Made by a program: the position numbers and the translations under genes. Below, one piece after another: positions 9,214 to 19,384 of a stretch of DNA of 64,000 bases. Where the stretch lies: contig NZ_VDMP01000027.1 in the NCBI RefSeq assembly GCF_006335005.1, positions 571,459-635,458 of the forward strand. Direction: 5' to 3'. The first letter of the stretch is position 1; each line of letters starts with the position of its first letter. The notes under the pieces are model-generated. The model was not told the origin of the DNA. It worked only from the letters and a program-made list of their open reading frames with translations, and did not search any database. This DNA is from Nocardioides albidus. GTDB lineage: Bacteria > Actinomycetota > Actinomycetes > Propionibacteriales > Nocardioidaceae.

Positions 9214-9983
9214 GAGCTGGGCGCCCCGAACCCGGCGTGCTGCAGGACGGACCGGCCGGTGCCGAGCACGAGCTCGATCCACTCCTTCGCGAGCTCCTGC
9301 TCGCCGGATCCCTCGACGGCGACGATGGGGTAGTGGTTGACGACGTCCGCGGCCTCGGGGAACGCGATGCCCTGGACGCTGTCGCCGGCGGCCGTCACGT
9401 CGGTGACGTAGACCAGTCCGGCGTCCGCGTCCCCGGACTCGACCTTGGCCAGCACGTCGGTCACCGACTGCTCCTCGCTCACGGGGGCGAGCTCGAGGCC
9501 GGCCGCCTCGGCGACCTTCAGGGCCGCACTGCCGCAGGGCACCTCGGGCTGGCAGAGCACGAGGTCGATGTCCCTCTTCGCGAGGTCCGGGAGGCCGGTG
9601 ATCCGGCCGGGGTTGCCCGGCGGCACGGCGATCACCATCGTGTTGGTCGCGAACTCCCGCGGCTCGCCGTGCGCCAGTCCGGCGTCCGCCAGCGTGTCCA
9701 TGGTGGCCGTGTCGGCGGTGGCGAGGACGTCGGCCCGGGCGCCCTCGGCGATCTGCGCGACGAGATCGGAGGAGCCCCCGAAGGAGAGCCGGACGTCGAC
9801 GCCGGGGTGCTCGCGCTCGTAGCGCCGCTCCAGCTCCTCGAAGGTCGTCGTCAGCGAGGAGGCGGCGAAGACGGTCAACGTCGCGTCGACGTCGCCCGCT
9901 CTCCCGTCGCCGCCGCTGCCGCAGGCGGTGAGGGGAAGCAGGAGGATCGGGAGGAGCAGGGCGCCGAGTCGGGTCGCGTGCAT
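9210..9983 (-). CDS. modA: Molybdate-binding lipoprotein
   Basis: This is the extracytoplasmic molybdate/tungstate-binding protein, 257 residues long. The N-terminus is a lipoprotein signal, with lipobox LTAC and Cys21 as the likely lipidated residue. The mature part has the family's [16 protein letters not shown] opening and the later [12 protein letters not shown]. Its ATG overlaps the stop of the upstream regulator (TGATG) and its stop overlaps modB, so regulator and transporter are translated as one chain. Confidence 0.95.
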   Translation of the reverse strand: MHATRLGALLLPILLLPLTACGSGGDGRAGDVDATLTVFAASSLTTTFEELERRYEREHPGVDVRLSFGGSSDLVAQIAEGARADVLATADTATMDTLADAGLAHGEPREFATNTMVIAVPPGNPGRITGLPDLAKRDIDLVLCQPEVPCGSAALKVAEAAGLELAPVSEEQSVTDVLAKVESGDADAGLVYVTDVTAAGDSVQGIAFPEAADVVNHYPIVAVEGSGEQELAKEWIELVLGTGRSVLQHAGFGAPSS

Positions 9984-10393
9984 CAGGACCTTCTCGGGAC
10001 GGGGCGCTCGACGACGACGTTGGTGGACTTCACCGAGGCGATCGCGCGTACGCCGGGCGCCAGGCCGAGCTCGGCGGCGGCCTCGGCGCTCATCAGGGAC
10101 ACGACCCGATGCGGCCCGCAGACCATCTCGACCTGGGCCATCACCGTGTCCGCGATGACGCGGGTGACGATCCCGGTCATCCGGTTGCGGGCGCTCACCT
10201 CGCCCGCGCGGGTCCGGTCGCGGTCGGCCTCGTCGACCAGGGACGCCGCCAGCGCGGCGAGGTCGGGGCCCGGGACGACCGTGCGCCCGTCGGCGGTGTC
10301 GCTCGGGACCCGGCCGGCGTCGATCCAGCGGCGGACCGTGTCGGTCGAGACGCCGAGGAGCTCGGCGGCCTCGGCCACGCGGTAGACGGTCAC
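9983..10393 (-). CDS. MerR-like HTH plus TOBE/Mop domain regulator, ModE-like role
   Basis: This 136-residue protein joins an excisionase/MerR-type helix-turn-helix ([20 protein letters not shown], from residue 5) to a single Mop-type TOBE domain (about 60-130) of the kind that binds molybdate. It is not classical ModE but plausibly does the same job of repressing mod genes when molybdate is plentiful. I chose the GTG at 10393 because it opens directly into the helix-turn-helix and has a CAAAGT box 6 nt upstream. An ATG at 10411 would add six residues and sit inside an operator-like palindrome. Confidence 0.8.
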   Translation of the reverse strand: MTVYRVAEAAELLGVSTDTVRRWIDAGRVPSDTADGRTVVPGPDLAALAASLVDEADRDRTRAGEVSARNRMTGIVTRVIADTVMAQVEMVCGPHRVVSLMSAEAAAELGLAPGVRAIASVKSTNVVVERPVPRRS

Positions 10394-10404
10394 GGCATCA
10401 CTTT

Positions 10405-10449
10405 GACGCATCTGCGTCTCAAGATGCAACAAGCGGACGCATCTGCGTC
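10405..10449. promoter_or_regulatory. Two identical imperfect palindromes, candidate operator of the molybdate operon
   Basis: GACGCATCTGCGTC occurs at 10405-10418 and again at 10436-10449. Each copy has 6 bp arms, GACGCA and TGCGTC. The start-to-start distance is 31 bp, about three helical turns, so both would lie on the same DNA face. They sit immediately upstream of the HTH-TOBE gene, with one copy between a possible -35 (TTGCAT) and -10 (CAAAGT) on the minus strand. They also lie within 100 bp of the divergent gene at 10505. Confidence 0.65.
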
Positions 10450-10504
10450 TGTCTGCGGGGTGGGGTGCTGGTGGACGGACGGTGACTGGGACACTGGGCC
10501 CGTC

Positions 10505-11086
10505 ATGAGCGAGCAGCAGGCACAGCCGGCCGGGCGTCCCGGCCGCTATCAGCGGTCCGTCGTCGGCCTGGCGACCTCGCTGGTCGTCACCGTCGTCGCC
10601 ATCGGCGGGCTGCTCTACGTCATGGGCGCCTTCCGGCACGACCTCGAGGTCGAGCCGGAGGCCGTCGACCACCTGGAGATCGTGCGGTCCGCGCAACGGG
10701 CCGGGCTGGACCCGATCTATCCCGCGGCACTCCCGAAGGGGTGGATCGCCACCGGTGTCGACGTGCCGACCGAGGACGAGCGGGGCTTCATGGTCCGCCT
10801 GCTCACCGATGACGAGCGGTTCGTCGCCGTCCGCCAGGAGGACGCCTCGCCGGGAGCCCTGCTGTCGCGCTGGGTCGACGAGGACACCGAGAAGAGGGCC
10901 GGCTACACCGTCCCCGCGTCGGTGGGCTCGCCCGTCGCGCGGGAGTGGAAGGGGTACGCCGACTCCGGCGGCGACTCCGCGCTGGTCGCCGAGGTGGGCG
11001 ACCAGACGGTCCTCGTGTTCGGGTCCGCCCCCGTCGAGGACCTGCGGACGATCGTCGACGCGCTGGTCGCCGAGCCCGCCGGCTGA
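10505..11086 (+). CDS. DUF4245 family membrane-anchored protein
   Basis: This 193-residue protein has a short cytoplasmic N-terminus, one membrane helix at about 20-38 (VVGLATSLVVTVVAIGGLLY) and an extracytoplasmic domain. The domain pattern (PALPKGWIATGV, SPVAREWKGY, VFGSAPVEDLRTIVDAL) is the DUF4245 family of actinobacteria, whose function is unknown. It often lies beside xseAB and fructose-bisphosphatase, as here. Its stop is directly adjacent to the convergent xseB stop with no spacer. Confidence 0.8.
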   Translation: MSEQQAQPAGRPGRYQRSVVGLATSLVVTVVAIGGLLYVMGAFRHDLEVEPEAVDHLEIVRSAQRAGLDPIYPAALPKGWIATGVDVPTEDERGFMVRLLTDDERFVAVRQEDASPGALLSRWVDEDTEKRAGYTVPASVGSPVAREWKGYADSGGDSALVAEVGDQTVLVFGSAPVEDLRTIVDALVAEPAG

Positions 11087-11320
11087 TCAGACCTCGTCGT
11101 CGTCCTCGTCCTTTCCGAGCACCGACTCCAGCCGGGCCCGGGCGCCGTCGAGCCAGCCCTGGCAGGTGGTGGCCAGCGCCTCGCCGCGCTCCCACAGCGT
11201 GAGGGACTCCTCGAGCGTCGTACCTCCGGCCTCGAGCTGACGGACCACCTCGACCAGCTCGGCGCGCGCGTCCTCGTAGGACAGCTCGTCGGTCGTGCCC
11301 TCGGTCGTGTCGTCAGTCAT
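11087..11320 (-). CDS. xseB: Exodeoxyribonuclease VII small subunit
   Basis: This 77-residue subunit associates with XseA to form the single-strand-specific exonuclease VII used in DNA repair. It has the family segment [20 protein letters not shown] and a helical [15 protein letters not shown] stretch, followed by an acidic tail. Its ATG overlaps the 3' end of xseA by 8 bp, the usual arrangement. Confidence 0.93.
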   Translation of the reverse strand: MTDDTTEGTTDELSYEDARAELVEVVRQLEAGGTTLEESLTLWERGEALATTCQGWLDGARARLESVLGKDEDDDEV

Positions 11321-12551
11321 GGGTCTCCTCGGCGATCGGTTCCGTGCTGGTGGCGTTGACGTGGATGCGGCCGTCGGCGACGCGGACCGACAGCGGGGCG
11401 TCGGGGGCGACCTCCCCGACGGAGGTGACGACGTGCCCGTCGGCGTCCTGCAGCACGGCGTAGCCGCGGCGCAGCGTGGCCAGCGGCGAGAGGGCGCGGA
11501 CCCGGGCGCGGCGGTGGTCGAGGTCGTCGGCGGCCCGGTCGAGCTGCCACTCCAGCTGACGGCGGATCCGGGAGCGCCACTCGTCGAGCTCGGCCAGACG
11601 GGTGTCGATCAGGGTGCCGGGGTGGGCCAGCGCGGGACGCGAGCGCAGCGCGTCGAGCTGGGCCTGCTCGCGGTCGAGGCGGTGCCGGACGGCGCGGCGC
11701 AGCGCGTCGCGGGCCCGGTCGACCATCATCCGCTCCTGGGCCATGTCGGGCACGATCAGCTTGGCCGCGTCGGTCGGCGTCGAGGCGCGGACGTCGGCGG
11801 CCAGGTCGAGCAGCGGGGAGTCGGGCTCGTGCCCGATCGCGGACACGACCGGGGTGCGGGCGGCGGCGACCACGCGGATCAGGCCCTCGTCGGAGAACGG
11901 CAGCAGGTCCTCGACCGACCCGCCGCCGCGGGCCACGACGATCACGTCGACCTCGGGGTCCGCGTCGAGGCGACGAACGGCCTCGATGACCTCGGCCGCG
12001 GAGCGCTGGCCCTGCATCGAGGCGTAGGCGGTCGTGAAGGCGACGGCCGGCCAGCGGCGCGTGGCGTTCTCGACGACGTCGCGCTCGGCCGCCGACTTGG
12101 GAGCGGTCACCAGCCCGATCCGGCGGGGGACGGCAGGCAGCCGGCGCTTGCGCTCCTGGGCGAAGAGCCCCTCCGCGGCGAGCAGCTGGCGGCGGCGCTC
12201 GAGACGAGCGAGCAGCTCGCCGAGGCCGACCATCCGGATCTCGCGGGCGTTGAGGGAGAGGCTGCCGCGATTGGCGTAGTAGGAGGGCTTGGCGTGGATG
12301 ACGACGCTGGCCCCCTCGGTGACCGGCGTCGGCAGGCCGTCGAACAGGACCCGCGAGCAGGTGACCGGCACCGAGATGTCGGCCACCGAGTCGCGCAGCG
12401 TGAGGAAGACCGTCGCCAGGCCGGGGCGCCGGCTGATCTGGGTCACCTGGCCCTCGACCCACACCGCGCCGAGCCGGTCGATCCAGCCGGAGAGCGCGTT
12501 GGCGATCGCGCGGACCGGTGCCGGCTTCTCCAGCGACGTCTCGAGGGCCAC
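11313..12551 (-). CDS. xseA: Exodeoxyribonuclease VII large subunit
   Basis: This 412-residue catalytic subunit degrades single-stranded DNA to oligonucleotides. An N-terminal OB-fold ([15 protein letters not shown], residues about 30-100) is followed by the nuclease domain with [13 protein letters not shown] and the helical C-terminus. The open frame continues upstream, but I chose the GTG at 12551 ([13 protein letters not shown]), which matches the usual family start and has TAGGCT 7 nt before it. xseB follows with an 8 bp overlap. Confidence 0.93.
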   Translation of the reverse strand: MALETSLEKPAPVRAIANALSGWIDRLGAVWVEGQVTQISRRPGLATVFLTLRDSVADISVPVTCSRVLFDGLPTPVTEGASVVIHAKPSYYANRGSLSLNAREIRMVGLGELLARLERRRQLLAAEGLFAQERKRRLPAVPRRIGLVTAPKSAAERDVVENATRRWPAVAFTTAYASMQGQRSAAEVIEAVRRLDADPEVDVIVVARGGGSVEDLLPFSDEGLIRVVAAARTPVVSAIGHEPDSPLLDLAADVRASTPTDAAKLIVPDMAQERMMVDRARDALRRAVRHRLDREQAQLDALRSRPALAHPGTLIDTRLAELDEWRSRIRRQLEWQLDRAADDLDHRRARVRALSPLATLRRGYAVLQDADGHVVTSVGEVAPDAPLSVRVADGRIHVNATSTEPIAEETHD

Positions 12552-12579
12552 GGCGGCGAGCCTATGGCAGGGTGGCGAC

Positions 12580-13512
12580 ATGACGGCGACGGCGCTGGTG
12601 ATCGGCGAATCGGTGCTCGACGTGGTGCACGTGGCGGGGGCGGCCCCCGACGAGCGGCCCGGCGGGTCCGCGGTCAACGCGGCGGTCGCGCTCGCCCGGC
12701 TCGGGCGGCCGGTCCGCCTGGCCACCGCGTACGCCGACGACCCGGCCGGGGCGCGGATCGCCGGGCACCTGGCGGCCGCCGGCGTGGCTCTCGCCGGCGA
12801 CCCGCACGTGGTGGACTCCACGCCGCGCGCGGACGCGGTGATCGACGCGACCGGCGCGGCGTCGTACACCTTCGACGTCGGGTGGCGGCTGCCCGTGATC
12901 GGGGACGAGGCGGTGCACGTCGTGCACGTGACGTCGCTGGCGCCGCTGCTCGCACCCGGCGCCGACGACGTGCTGGCCCTGCTGGAGCGGATCGCGCCCA
13001 CCACCTGCGTGAGCTACGACGTCAACCTGCGTCCCGCGATCACCGGCGCGCGGTCCGAGGTGGTCGACCGGGTGCTGCGGACGGCCTCGTGGGCGACCCT
13101 GGTCAAGGCCTCCGACGAGGACCTGCTCGCGCTGTGGCCGGACCGGTCGGCGGGCGAGTCGGCCGCGGCGCTGCTGGCCCTCGAGCCGGGGCCGGTGGCG
13201 GTCGTGGTGACCCACGGCGGGGAGGGGGCCTCGTGGCACGCGTGCTCGGGACCGGACTGGTCGACCGGCGGCGTGCACGCGGAGCCGGCGGACGTCGTCG
13301 ACACCATCGGGGCGGGCGACACCTTCGCGGCGGCTCTGGTCGACCACCTCTGGCCGCTACTGGGCCCGGGCGGCCGCGAGCGGATCGCCGCGCTCGGACC
13401 CGAGGACTGGACCGCCGCGCTGACCTGGGCCGGCCGGGCCGCGGCCGTCACCGTCGGCCGGGTCGGGGCGGACCCGCCCACCCGCGCCGATCTCGCGGCG
13501 CCCACGCAATAG
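12580..13512 (+). CDS. PfkB-family carbohydrate kinase
   Basis: This 310-residue ribokinase-like enzyme probably phosphorylates a sugar or related alcohol. The N-terminal glycine motif is [18 protein letters not shown] (about residues 26-44), and the C-terminal catalytic signature is [13 protein letters not shown], whose last Asp is the general base. The fold family includes ribokinase, fructokinase and adenosine kinase, and I cannot say which substrate applies. It diverges from xseA with 28 bp between the starts. Confidence 0.85.
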   Translation: MTATALVIGESVLDVVHVAGAAPDERPGGSAVNAAVALARLGRPVRLATAYADDPAGARIAGHLAAAGVALAGDPHVVDSTPRADAVIDATGAASYTFDVGWRLPVIGDEAVHVVHVTSLAPLLAPGADDVLALLERIAPTTCVSYDVNLRPAITGARSEVVDRVLRTASWATLVKASDEDLLALWPDRSAGESAAALLALEPGPVAVVVTHGGEGASWHACSGPDWSTGGVHAEPADVVDTIGAGDTFAAALVDHLWPLLGPGGRERIAALGPEDWTAALTWAGRAAAVTVGRVGADPPTRADLAAPTQ

Positions 13513-13521
13513 GCTGGCGCG

Positions 13522-14382
13522 GTGCGGCTGCGGATCGATCTCGCCTACGACGGTGGCGACTTCCGCGGCTGGGCGTCCCAGCCGGGGCTGCGCACCGTCC
13601 AGGGCGAGCTGACCGCCGCCCTCACCACGGTGCTGCGCCTGCCGGAGGGCTCGCTGCGGGTCACCTGCGCCGGGCGCACCGACGCGGGCGTGCACGCGCG
13701 CGGCCAGGTCGTGCACGTCGACGTGCCCGAGGACCCCGAGGAGGGCTCGCCCACCGCGGCCCGCCAGATCACCCAGCTCGACGTGCTGGCCCGGCGGGTC
13801 AACGGGGTGCTCGACAAGACCGTGCGGGTGCGCCGGATCAGCGAGGCGCCGGCCGGCTTCGACGCCCGCTTCGCCGCCCTGTGGCGGCGCTATGCCTACC
13901 GGATCGTCGACGACCCCGCGCGCGTCGACCCGCTCACCCGCAACCACGTGCTCTTCTGGCCGCGTCCCCTCGACGTCGCCGCCATGGACACCGCGGCCCG
14001 CTCGCTGGTCGGCCTCCACGACTTCGCCGCCTTCTGCAAGCACCGCGAGGGTGCCACCACGATCCGCACCCTGCTGGAGTTCGGCTGGACCCGCACCGAG
14101 GACGGCCTGGTCGTCGGGCACGTGAAGGCCGACGCCTTCTGCCACTCGATGGTGCGGGCGCTGGTCGGCTGCATGATCGCGATCGGCGAGGGGCGGCAGG
14201 AGCCGGAGTGGGCGGTCGAGATCCTCACCGGCCGGCGGCGCGACCAGGGCGTGGTCGTCGTCCCGGCGCACGGGCTGACGCTCGAGGAGGTCGCCTACCC
14301 GGACGCCGCGGGGCTCGCGGATCGCGTGGCGCAGACCGCGGCCCGTCGTACCCACGCCGAGACGGACGGGGTCGAGGGATGA
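13522..14382 (+). CDS. truA: tRNA pseudouridine synthase A
   Basis: This 286-residue enzyme makes pseudouridine at tRNA positions 38-40 in the anticodon stem. The catalytic Asp is D54 in CAGRTDAGVHARGQV. The substrate-binding segment FDARFAALWRRYAYRI is also clear. The GTG at 13522 follows a TAGGCT box by 6 nt. In many bacteria truA ends the rplQ operon; here it stands apart and its stop overlaps the methyltransferase start (ATGA). Confidence 0.95.
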   Translation: MRLRIDLAYDGGDFRGWASQPGLRTVQGELTAALTTVLRLPEGSLRVTCAGRTDAGVHARGQVVHVDVPEDPEEGSPTAARQITQLDVLARRVNGVLDKTVRVRRISEAPAGFDARFAALWRRYAYRIVDDPARVDPLTRNHVLFWPRPLDVAAMDTAARSLVGLHDFAAFCKHREGATTIRTLLEFGWTRTEDGLVVGHVKADAFCHSMVRALVGCMIAIGEGRQEPEWAVEILTGRRRDQGVVVVPAHGLTLEEVAYPDAAGLADRVAQTAARRTHAETDGVEG

Positions 14383-14978
14383 GCGACGAGCACTACTTCT
14401 CCGCCGACCCGTCGGTCGCCTTCCAGCGCGCGCCGGTCGAGGCCGAGGTGTGGGGGCACGAGCTGCGGCTGGTCAGCGGGTCCGGGGTGTTCGCGCAGGG
14501 GCGCGTCGACATCGGGACGTCCGTGCTGTTCCGGGAGACCGAGCCGCCGACCGGCGGCCGGATCCTCGACCTGGGCTGCGGGTACGGCGTGATCGGGCTC
14601 GCCTGCGCCGTCGTGGCTCCCGCCGCCACCGTGACCGCCGTCGACGTGAACCAGCGGGCGGTCCTGCTGGCCAACGAGAACGCCGCCTCGCTCGGGGTGG
14701 CCGACCGGTTCACGGCGAGCCTCCCCGAGGAGGTCGACTCCGCGGCGACGTACGACGAGATCTGGTCCAACCCGCCCATCCGGATCGGCAAGGCCGCGCT
14801 CCACGACCTGCTGCTGGCCTGGCTCCCGCGGCTCGCGCCCGACGGTCGCGCGGTGATGGTCGTCGGCAAGAACCTCGGGGCCGACTCGCTGCAGCGCTGG
14901 CTGGGGGAGCAGGGCTTCCCGACCGAGCGGATCGCGAGCGCCAAGGGCTTCCGCGTCCTCGAGACCCGCCGCGCGTGA
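14379..14978 (+). CDS. Class I SAM-dependent methyltransferase, RsmC-like single domain
   Basis: This 199-residue protein carries the SAM-binding motif ILDLGCGYGVIGLA (about residues 66-79), the acidic VTAVDVNQRAV, and the catalytic SNPPIRIGK motif typical of N2-guanine methyltransferases of the RsmC/RlmG group. E. coli RsmC has two such domains; this protein has only the catalytic half, which is common in actinobacteria. The target is probably rRNA, though not certainly the RsmC site. It overlaps truA by 4 bp. Confidence 0.85.
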   Translation: MSDEHYFSADPSVAFQRAPVEAEVWGHELRLVSGSGVFAQGRVDIGTSVLFRETEPPTGGRILDLGCGYGVIGLACAVVAPAATVTAVDVNQRAVLLANENAASLGVADRFTASLPEEVDSAATYDEIWSNPPIRIGKAALHDLLLAWLPRLAPDGRAVMVVGKNLGADSLQRWLGEQGFPTERIASAKGFRVLETRRA

Positions 14979-15003
14979 GCGGCCGGTGCCTACAGTGGGC
15001 GCC

Positions 15004-15678
15004 ATGCCGACCGAGTTCACCGTGCGCGGATCCCACTCCGCCTTCCAGGCGCCCGAGCGCGCCACCGCCCGGGTGACGCTGGCGCTCGAGGGACCGGCAC
15101 TGCAGCCGGTGTTCGAGCACGTCGTCCGCGACCTCGACGCGGTGAAGGCCTCGATCCAGCCGCTGCACGACCCGGCGGCCGGTCCGGTCACCTGGTGGTC
15201 CACGCAGCACGTGCGGACCTGGGCCAGCCGGCCGTGGAACAAGGACGGCAAGCAGCTGCCGCTCGTGCACCACGCGAGCGTCGGGGTGGAGGTGAAGTTC
15301 CGCGACTTCGGCGCACTCGCGGGCTGGGTCGGCCAGCACGTCGCCGCCACGCGGGGATTCCGGCTCAACGGCGTCACCTGGGCGCTCACGGAGGCCAACC
15401 GGCTCGACCTCGAGCGCACCGTCCGGACCCGTGCCGTGCAGGCCGCGGCCCGCCGCGCCCAGGAGTACGCCGACGCGCTGGGTCTCGGTCCGGTCCGCCC
15501 GGTCGCGCTCGCCGATGCCGGCATGCTCGGCGAGGGCATCGCTCCGCTCGGCGGCGGCGGCGGTGGCGCCTACGTCCGGATGGCCGCCGCGGACACCGGT
15601 GGAGGTGCTGAGCTGGAGCTCGCGCCCGAGGACATCGAGGTCACCGCCGAGGTCGACGCCCGCTTCGTCGCGGACTGA
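15004..15678 (+). CDS. SIMPL (DUF541) domain protein
   Basis: This 224-residue protein belongs to the SIMPL/DUF541 family, whose members bind partner proteins or act in the periplasm, with no enzymatic role established. Visible features are the N-terminal strand FTVRGSHSAFQAPERATARV, a central helical AQEYADALGLG, and a glycine run (six Gly) before the last strands. No signal peptide is present, so it is probably cytoplasmic here. The ATG has TACAGT 7 nt upstream. Confidence 0.75.
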   Translation: MPTEFTVRGSHSAFQAPERATARVTLALEGPALQPVFEHVVRDLDAVKASIQPLHDPAAGPVTWWSTQHVRTWASRPWNKDGKQLPLVHHASVGVEVKFRDFGALAGWVGQHVAATRGFRLNGVTWALTEANRLDLERTVRTRAVQAAARRAQEYADALGLGPVRPVALADAGMLGEGIAPLGGGGGGAYVRMAAADTGGGAELELAPEDIEVTAEVDARFVAD

Positions 15679-15698
15679 GTCGGAGCCCGATCCTCGGG

Positions 15699-15998
15699 TC
15701 AGGCGGACACGAACCCGGAGGTGTAGGCGGCCACGACCAGCTGGACCCGGTCGCGCAGCATCAGCTTGCTCAGCAGGCTCGCCACATGCGACTTCACGGT
15801 CGTCGGGCTGATGAACAGGATCTCCGCGATCTCCTGGTTGGACCGGCCGGCCGCCAGGTGCCGGAGGACCTCCTGCTCGCGGTCGGTCAACAGGTCCAGC
15901 CACGGGGCCCGGGACGCGGGAGTGCGGTGCCGACGCGGCGCGGAGGCGGCGCGATAGGCGGGACGGTAGGTGGGGCGCTGGGCGCAGTCGGTGATCAT
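15699..15998 (-). CDS. Stand-alone LuxR-type HTH protein
   Basis: This 99-residue protein consists of an Arg-rich N-terminus of about 37 residues and a complete LuxR/NarL helix-turn-helix ([20 protein letters not shown], then [16 protein letters not shown]). There is no receiver domain. The ATG overlaps the stop of the upstream membrane-protein gene (ATGA), so it is the last gene of a coupled operon that begins with an ECF sigma factor. It is probably a DNA-binding regulator of that operon or of a related target. The short length is real, because the upstream frame belongs to another gene. Confidence 0.8.
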   Translation of the reverse strand: MITDCAQRPTYRPAYRAASAPRRHRTPASRAPWLDLLTDREQEVLRHLAAGRSNQEIAEILFISPTTVKSHVASLLSKLMLRDRVQLVVAAYTSGFVSA

Positions 15999-16654
15999 CG
16001 TCGGGCTCCTGCTTCGGGGGGCGTGCCGGCGATCGTGGCGGGCCGGGTGTCCCGGGCACCAGGGACTACCGACCCGAACCGGAGGGACCTGCCGCGGTGG
16101 AGGGCGATGGCGGCCAGCGTCGCGGAGGCGACCGCCAGAGTGGACCAGAAGATCCGCAACGGACCGTCGAGCGCGGGCAGCGGGTAGGGCGAGCGGACGT
16201 CGGCGAAGAGCACGACGACCAGCGGCGCGAGCCCGGCCAGCACGACGACCGGCGCGATCACCGTCCCGGGAAGAGCGACCTGACGCCGGCTCCCGGCGAG
16301 CGTGAGACCGAGGACGCCGCCACCGAGACCACCGAGCACCAGCGCCCAGCCGCCCGTGTCCTGGTCGCCGGGGGCGCCGAGGAGCAGGACGAGCCCGGTC
16401 GCCAGCGTCACGATCCCGCACGCCGACCGGACGGCGAGCGCCCAGACCGAGCCGCGCGGCGTGACCGCGGCCGCGGCGACGGCGGGGTCGTCGTACACGA
16501 AGGCGGCGCTCGCCGCGACGAGCACGGCGGTCAACGGCAGCGTGAGGACGCTCAGTGACTCCCATCGGTGGGTGAGCGCCACGACCCCGGCGGCCGCGAC
16601 GAGACTGCCGAGCATCGGTGGCCAGGACACCGCGCGGCGCGCGAACCAGAGCAT
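15995..16654 (-). CDS. Integral membrane protein of the sigma/ABC cassette
   Basis: This 219-residue hydrophobic protein has about six predicted membrane helices, for example [31 protein letters not shown] and [19 protein letters not shown], and an Arg-rich tail. I recognise no enzyme motif. Overlaps on both sides (TGATG with the upstream gene, ATGA with the LuxR gene) and the ATPase upstream suggest it is a permease subunit of an ABC-2-like transporter. Confidence 0.75.
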   Translation of the reverse strand: MLWFARRAVSWPPMLGSLVAAAGVVALTHRWESLSVLTLPLTAVLVAASAAFVYDDPAVAAAAVTPRGSVWALAVRSACGIVTLATGLVLLLGAPGDQDTGGWALVLGGLGGGVLGLTLAGSRRQVALPGTVIAPVVVLAGLAPLVVVLFADVRSPYPLPALDGPLRIFWSTLAVASATLAAIALHRGRSLRFGSVVPGARDTRPATIAGTPPEAGARR

Positions 16655-17586
16655 CACGCCGCCAGAGGGAGCGGCTCCGAGACGAGCATCTGCTCGAAGC
16701 CGGTGAACGCGGCGAGGAGGTAGAGCGCGACGGCGAGCGCGACGAGACCCCACGCGAGCAGGCGGAGCCGGACGGTCCGTGCGCTCCGGTCGTGCCACAC
16801 CGCGCCGACGACCGCCAGGGCGCAGAGCGCCAGCGCGTAGCCGAGGTAGGCGGCGGGGTTGCCGGGGACCAGCGCCTGGGCGTAGCCGGGGATGCCCTCC
16901 CAGGCCTTGCCGTCGGACATGGTGCCGGTGTGGAACATCGCCCACGGCACCCAGACGCGGAGGTTCCCCTGCTCGGAGTAGGCGTACGGAAGCTGCCCGA
17001 CCATCGTCAGCAGGACCAGCAGCACGACGGCGACGGCGGGCGCGCCGGGGAAGCTCAGCCAGCGGCCGACCAGGATGCCGAGGAGGGCGCCGCCGAGGCA
17101 GGCGACGGGGCCGAGCGCGAGCAGGATGCTCCAGACGTAGACGTCGTTCACCGTGCCGAACCACAGCTCGTGGGGATGCGGCGGGTGCACCGTGATCAGC
17201 ACCAGCACCTCCGCCAGCCAGCCCAGACCGGCGACCAGCGGGACCACGCAGGCGCCCGCGACGGCGAGGGTACGACGGGCCTCGGTCCCCGGAGCGGTGG
17301 CCATCGCCTCGACGGCGACCTCGGTCGAGCGCGTCAGCCGCGCGGCGACCACCAGGCTGGTCAGCCCGATGAAGAAGGCCGGGATGATCGGCTGGGACAG
17401 CAGATCCACGGCGTACTGCTCGCCGTCGGTCGCCGTGGGGCTGTCGGCGAGGATGAGCCACGCCTCGACGCCGTAGGCCGCCAGCACGCCGATCAGGAGG
17501 AGCGGGTGGCGCAGGAACCGGATCGCCTCGATGCGCACCATGGCGGGAAGGCTGCCACGGTGGGTGGCGGGCAGGGTCGTGGACAT
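16654..17586 (-). CDS. Membrane protein, probable ABC-2 type permease
   Basis: This 310-residue protein has about seven to eight hydrophobic segments. The N-terminus [19 protein letters not shown], an amphipathic stretch leading into the first helix, is typical of ABC-2 type exporters. It starts 59 bp after the ATPase stop, the only real gap in this operon. It would form the channel for that ATPase, with the next gene as a possible partner. The cargo is unknown. Confidence 0.78.
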   Translation of the reverse strand: MSTTLPATHRGSLPAMVRIEAIRFLRHPLLLIGVLAAYGVEAWLILADSPTATDGEQYAVDLLSQPIIPAFFIGLTSLVVAARLTRSTEVAVEAMATAPGTEARRTLAVAGACVVPLVAGLGWLAEVLVLITVHPPHPHELWFGTVNDVYVWSILLALGPVACLGGALLGILVGRWLSFPGAPAVAVVLLVLLTMVGQLPYAYSEQGNLRVWVPWAMFHTGTMSDGKAWEGIPGYAQALVPGNPAAYLGYALALCALAVVGAVWHDRSARTVRLRLLAWGLVALAVALYLLAAFTGFEQMLVSEPLPLAA

Positions 17587-17645
17587 GACGGACTCCCTTG
17601 AACGGACGTGTCTCGAACGGGTTGTGGAGCGGGTGGCGGAACGGG

Positions 17646-18502
<857 letters not shown>

Positions 18503-18506
<4 letters not shown>

Positions 18507-19384
18507 AGCGCCGCTCCCATCGGGTGGGTGATGCGGGATCGGACGGCGATCACCCCGAGCGCGGCGAGGGCGAGGCCGAGGTAGACGGCCTGTTGGGTGG
18601 CGGCGACCGGCCAGGTCGCCTCGAGCCCTCGGACGGAGCCGAGCACCAGCCCCGACCAGAGCAACGTGACCACCGCACCGGCGGTCCGGGACCCGATGAA
18701 GCCGGCCAGCGCGAGGAGCACCGGGATCATCGCCAGTGCGGGTCCGAGCCAGGCGACGCCCACCCACGCGGGCCCCGGGAGCAGGACACCCAGCAGGGCG
18801 GCGACCGGGACGGTGCTGACGATCACGCCCAGGGTGCGCAGCAGCACCAGCCGGGTCCGGCCGTACGGCGCCGTGGCCGCCAGGGCCTCGAAGGGCTCGT
18901 CGGCGTCGCCGTACGCCGCGGCGACACCGAGGACCGGGATCAGCGGCGCGACGAGCAGATAGGGCCAGATCCGGTGGTCGCCCAGGGTCGCGGCGATGGT
19001 CGCGAACCCGAGGACGACGACGGCCCCTGAGAGCCACGCGGCGCGCAGGGAGGCCGCCGCGGAGAGCAGGATGGCCGTCGGCTCGCGCAGCCCCACCTGC
19101 TGCGCGAGCCGGATCAGGAGGGGAAGGCGCGGTGCCTGGGCCCGATCTCGGATGACCGTCCAGGCGAGGTCGAGGCTGCGGGAGTCGAGGCCCGAGCCGA
19201 GGGCCGGGGAGCCGAGGGCCGGGGAGTCGAGGGCCGGGGAGTCGAGGAGGGGCCGGACGCTGCCGCGGCAGGTGCCGCAACGGTCGACGTGGCGCTCGAC
19301 GGAGGCCGCAGCGACGGCGTCGAGGTCGCCGGCGAGATAGCCGCGCAGCAGCTCGGGTGGTGCGTGCCAGCCGGTCGTGCTCAT
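18503..19384 (-). CDS. Anti-sigma-like zinc-finger domain fused to a six-helix membrane domain
   Basis: This 293-residue protein begins with a putative zf-HC2/ZAS motif, HVDRCGTC (H32-x3-C36-x2-C39), the zinc-binding core of many anti-sigma factors. A short linker made of SPALD/SPALG repeats follows. The remainder has about six membrane helices and resembles an ABC-2-like permease more than a classical one-helix anti-sigma factor. It overlaps the ECF sigma gene upstream (ATGA) and the ATPase downstream (GTGA). The likely role is to hold the sigma factor inactive at the membrane while belonging to the transporter. Confidence 0.75.
19196..19247. repeat. 15 bp tandem repeat inside the anti-sigma-like gene
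   Basis: About 3.5 copies of the unit GCCGAGGGCCGGGGA or GTCGAGGGCCGGGGA run in tandem. Because 15 is a multiple of three, the repeat encodes a five-residue unit (LDSPA/LGSPA) in the linker between the zinc finger and the membrane domain. Copy-number change would lengthen or shorten the linker without a frameshift. Confidence 0.8.
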
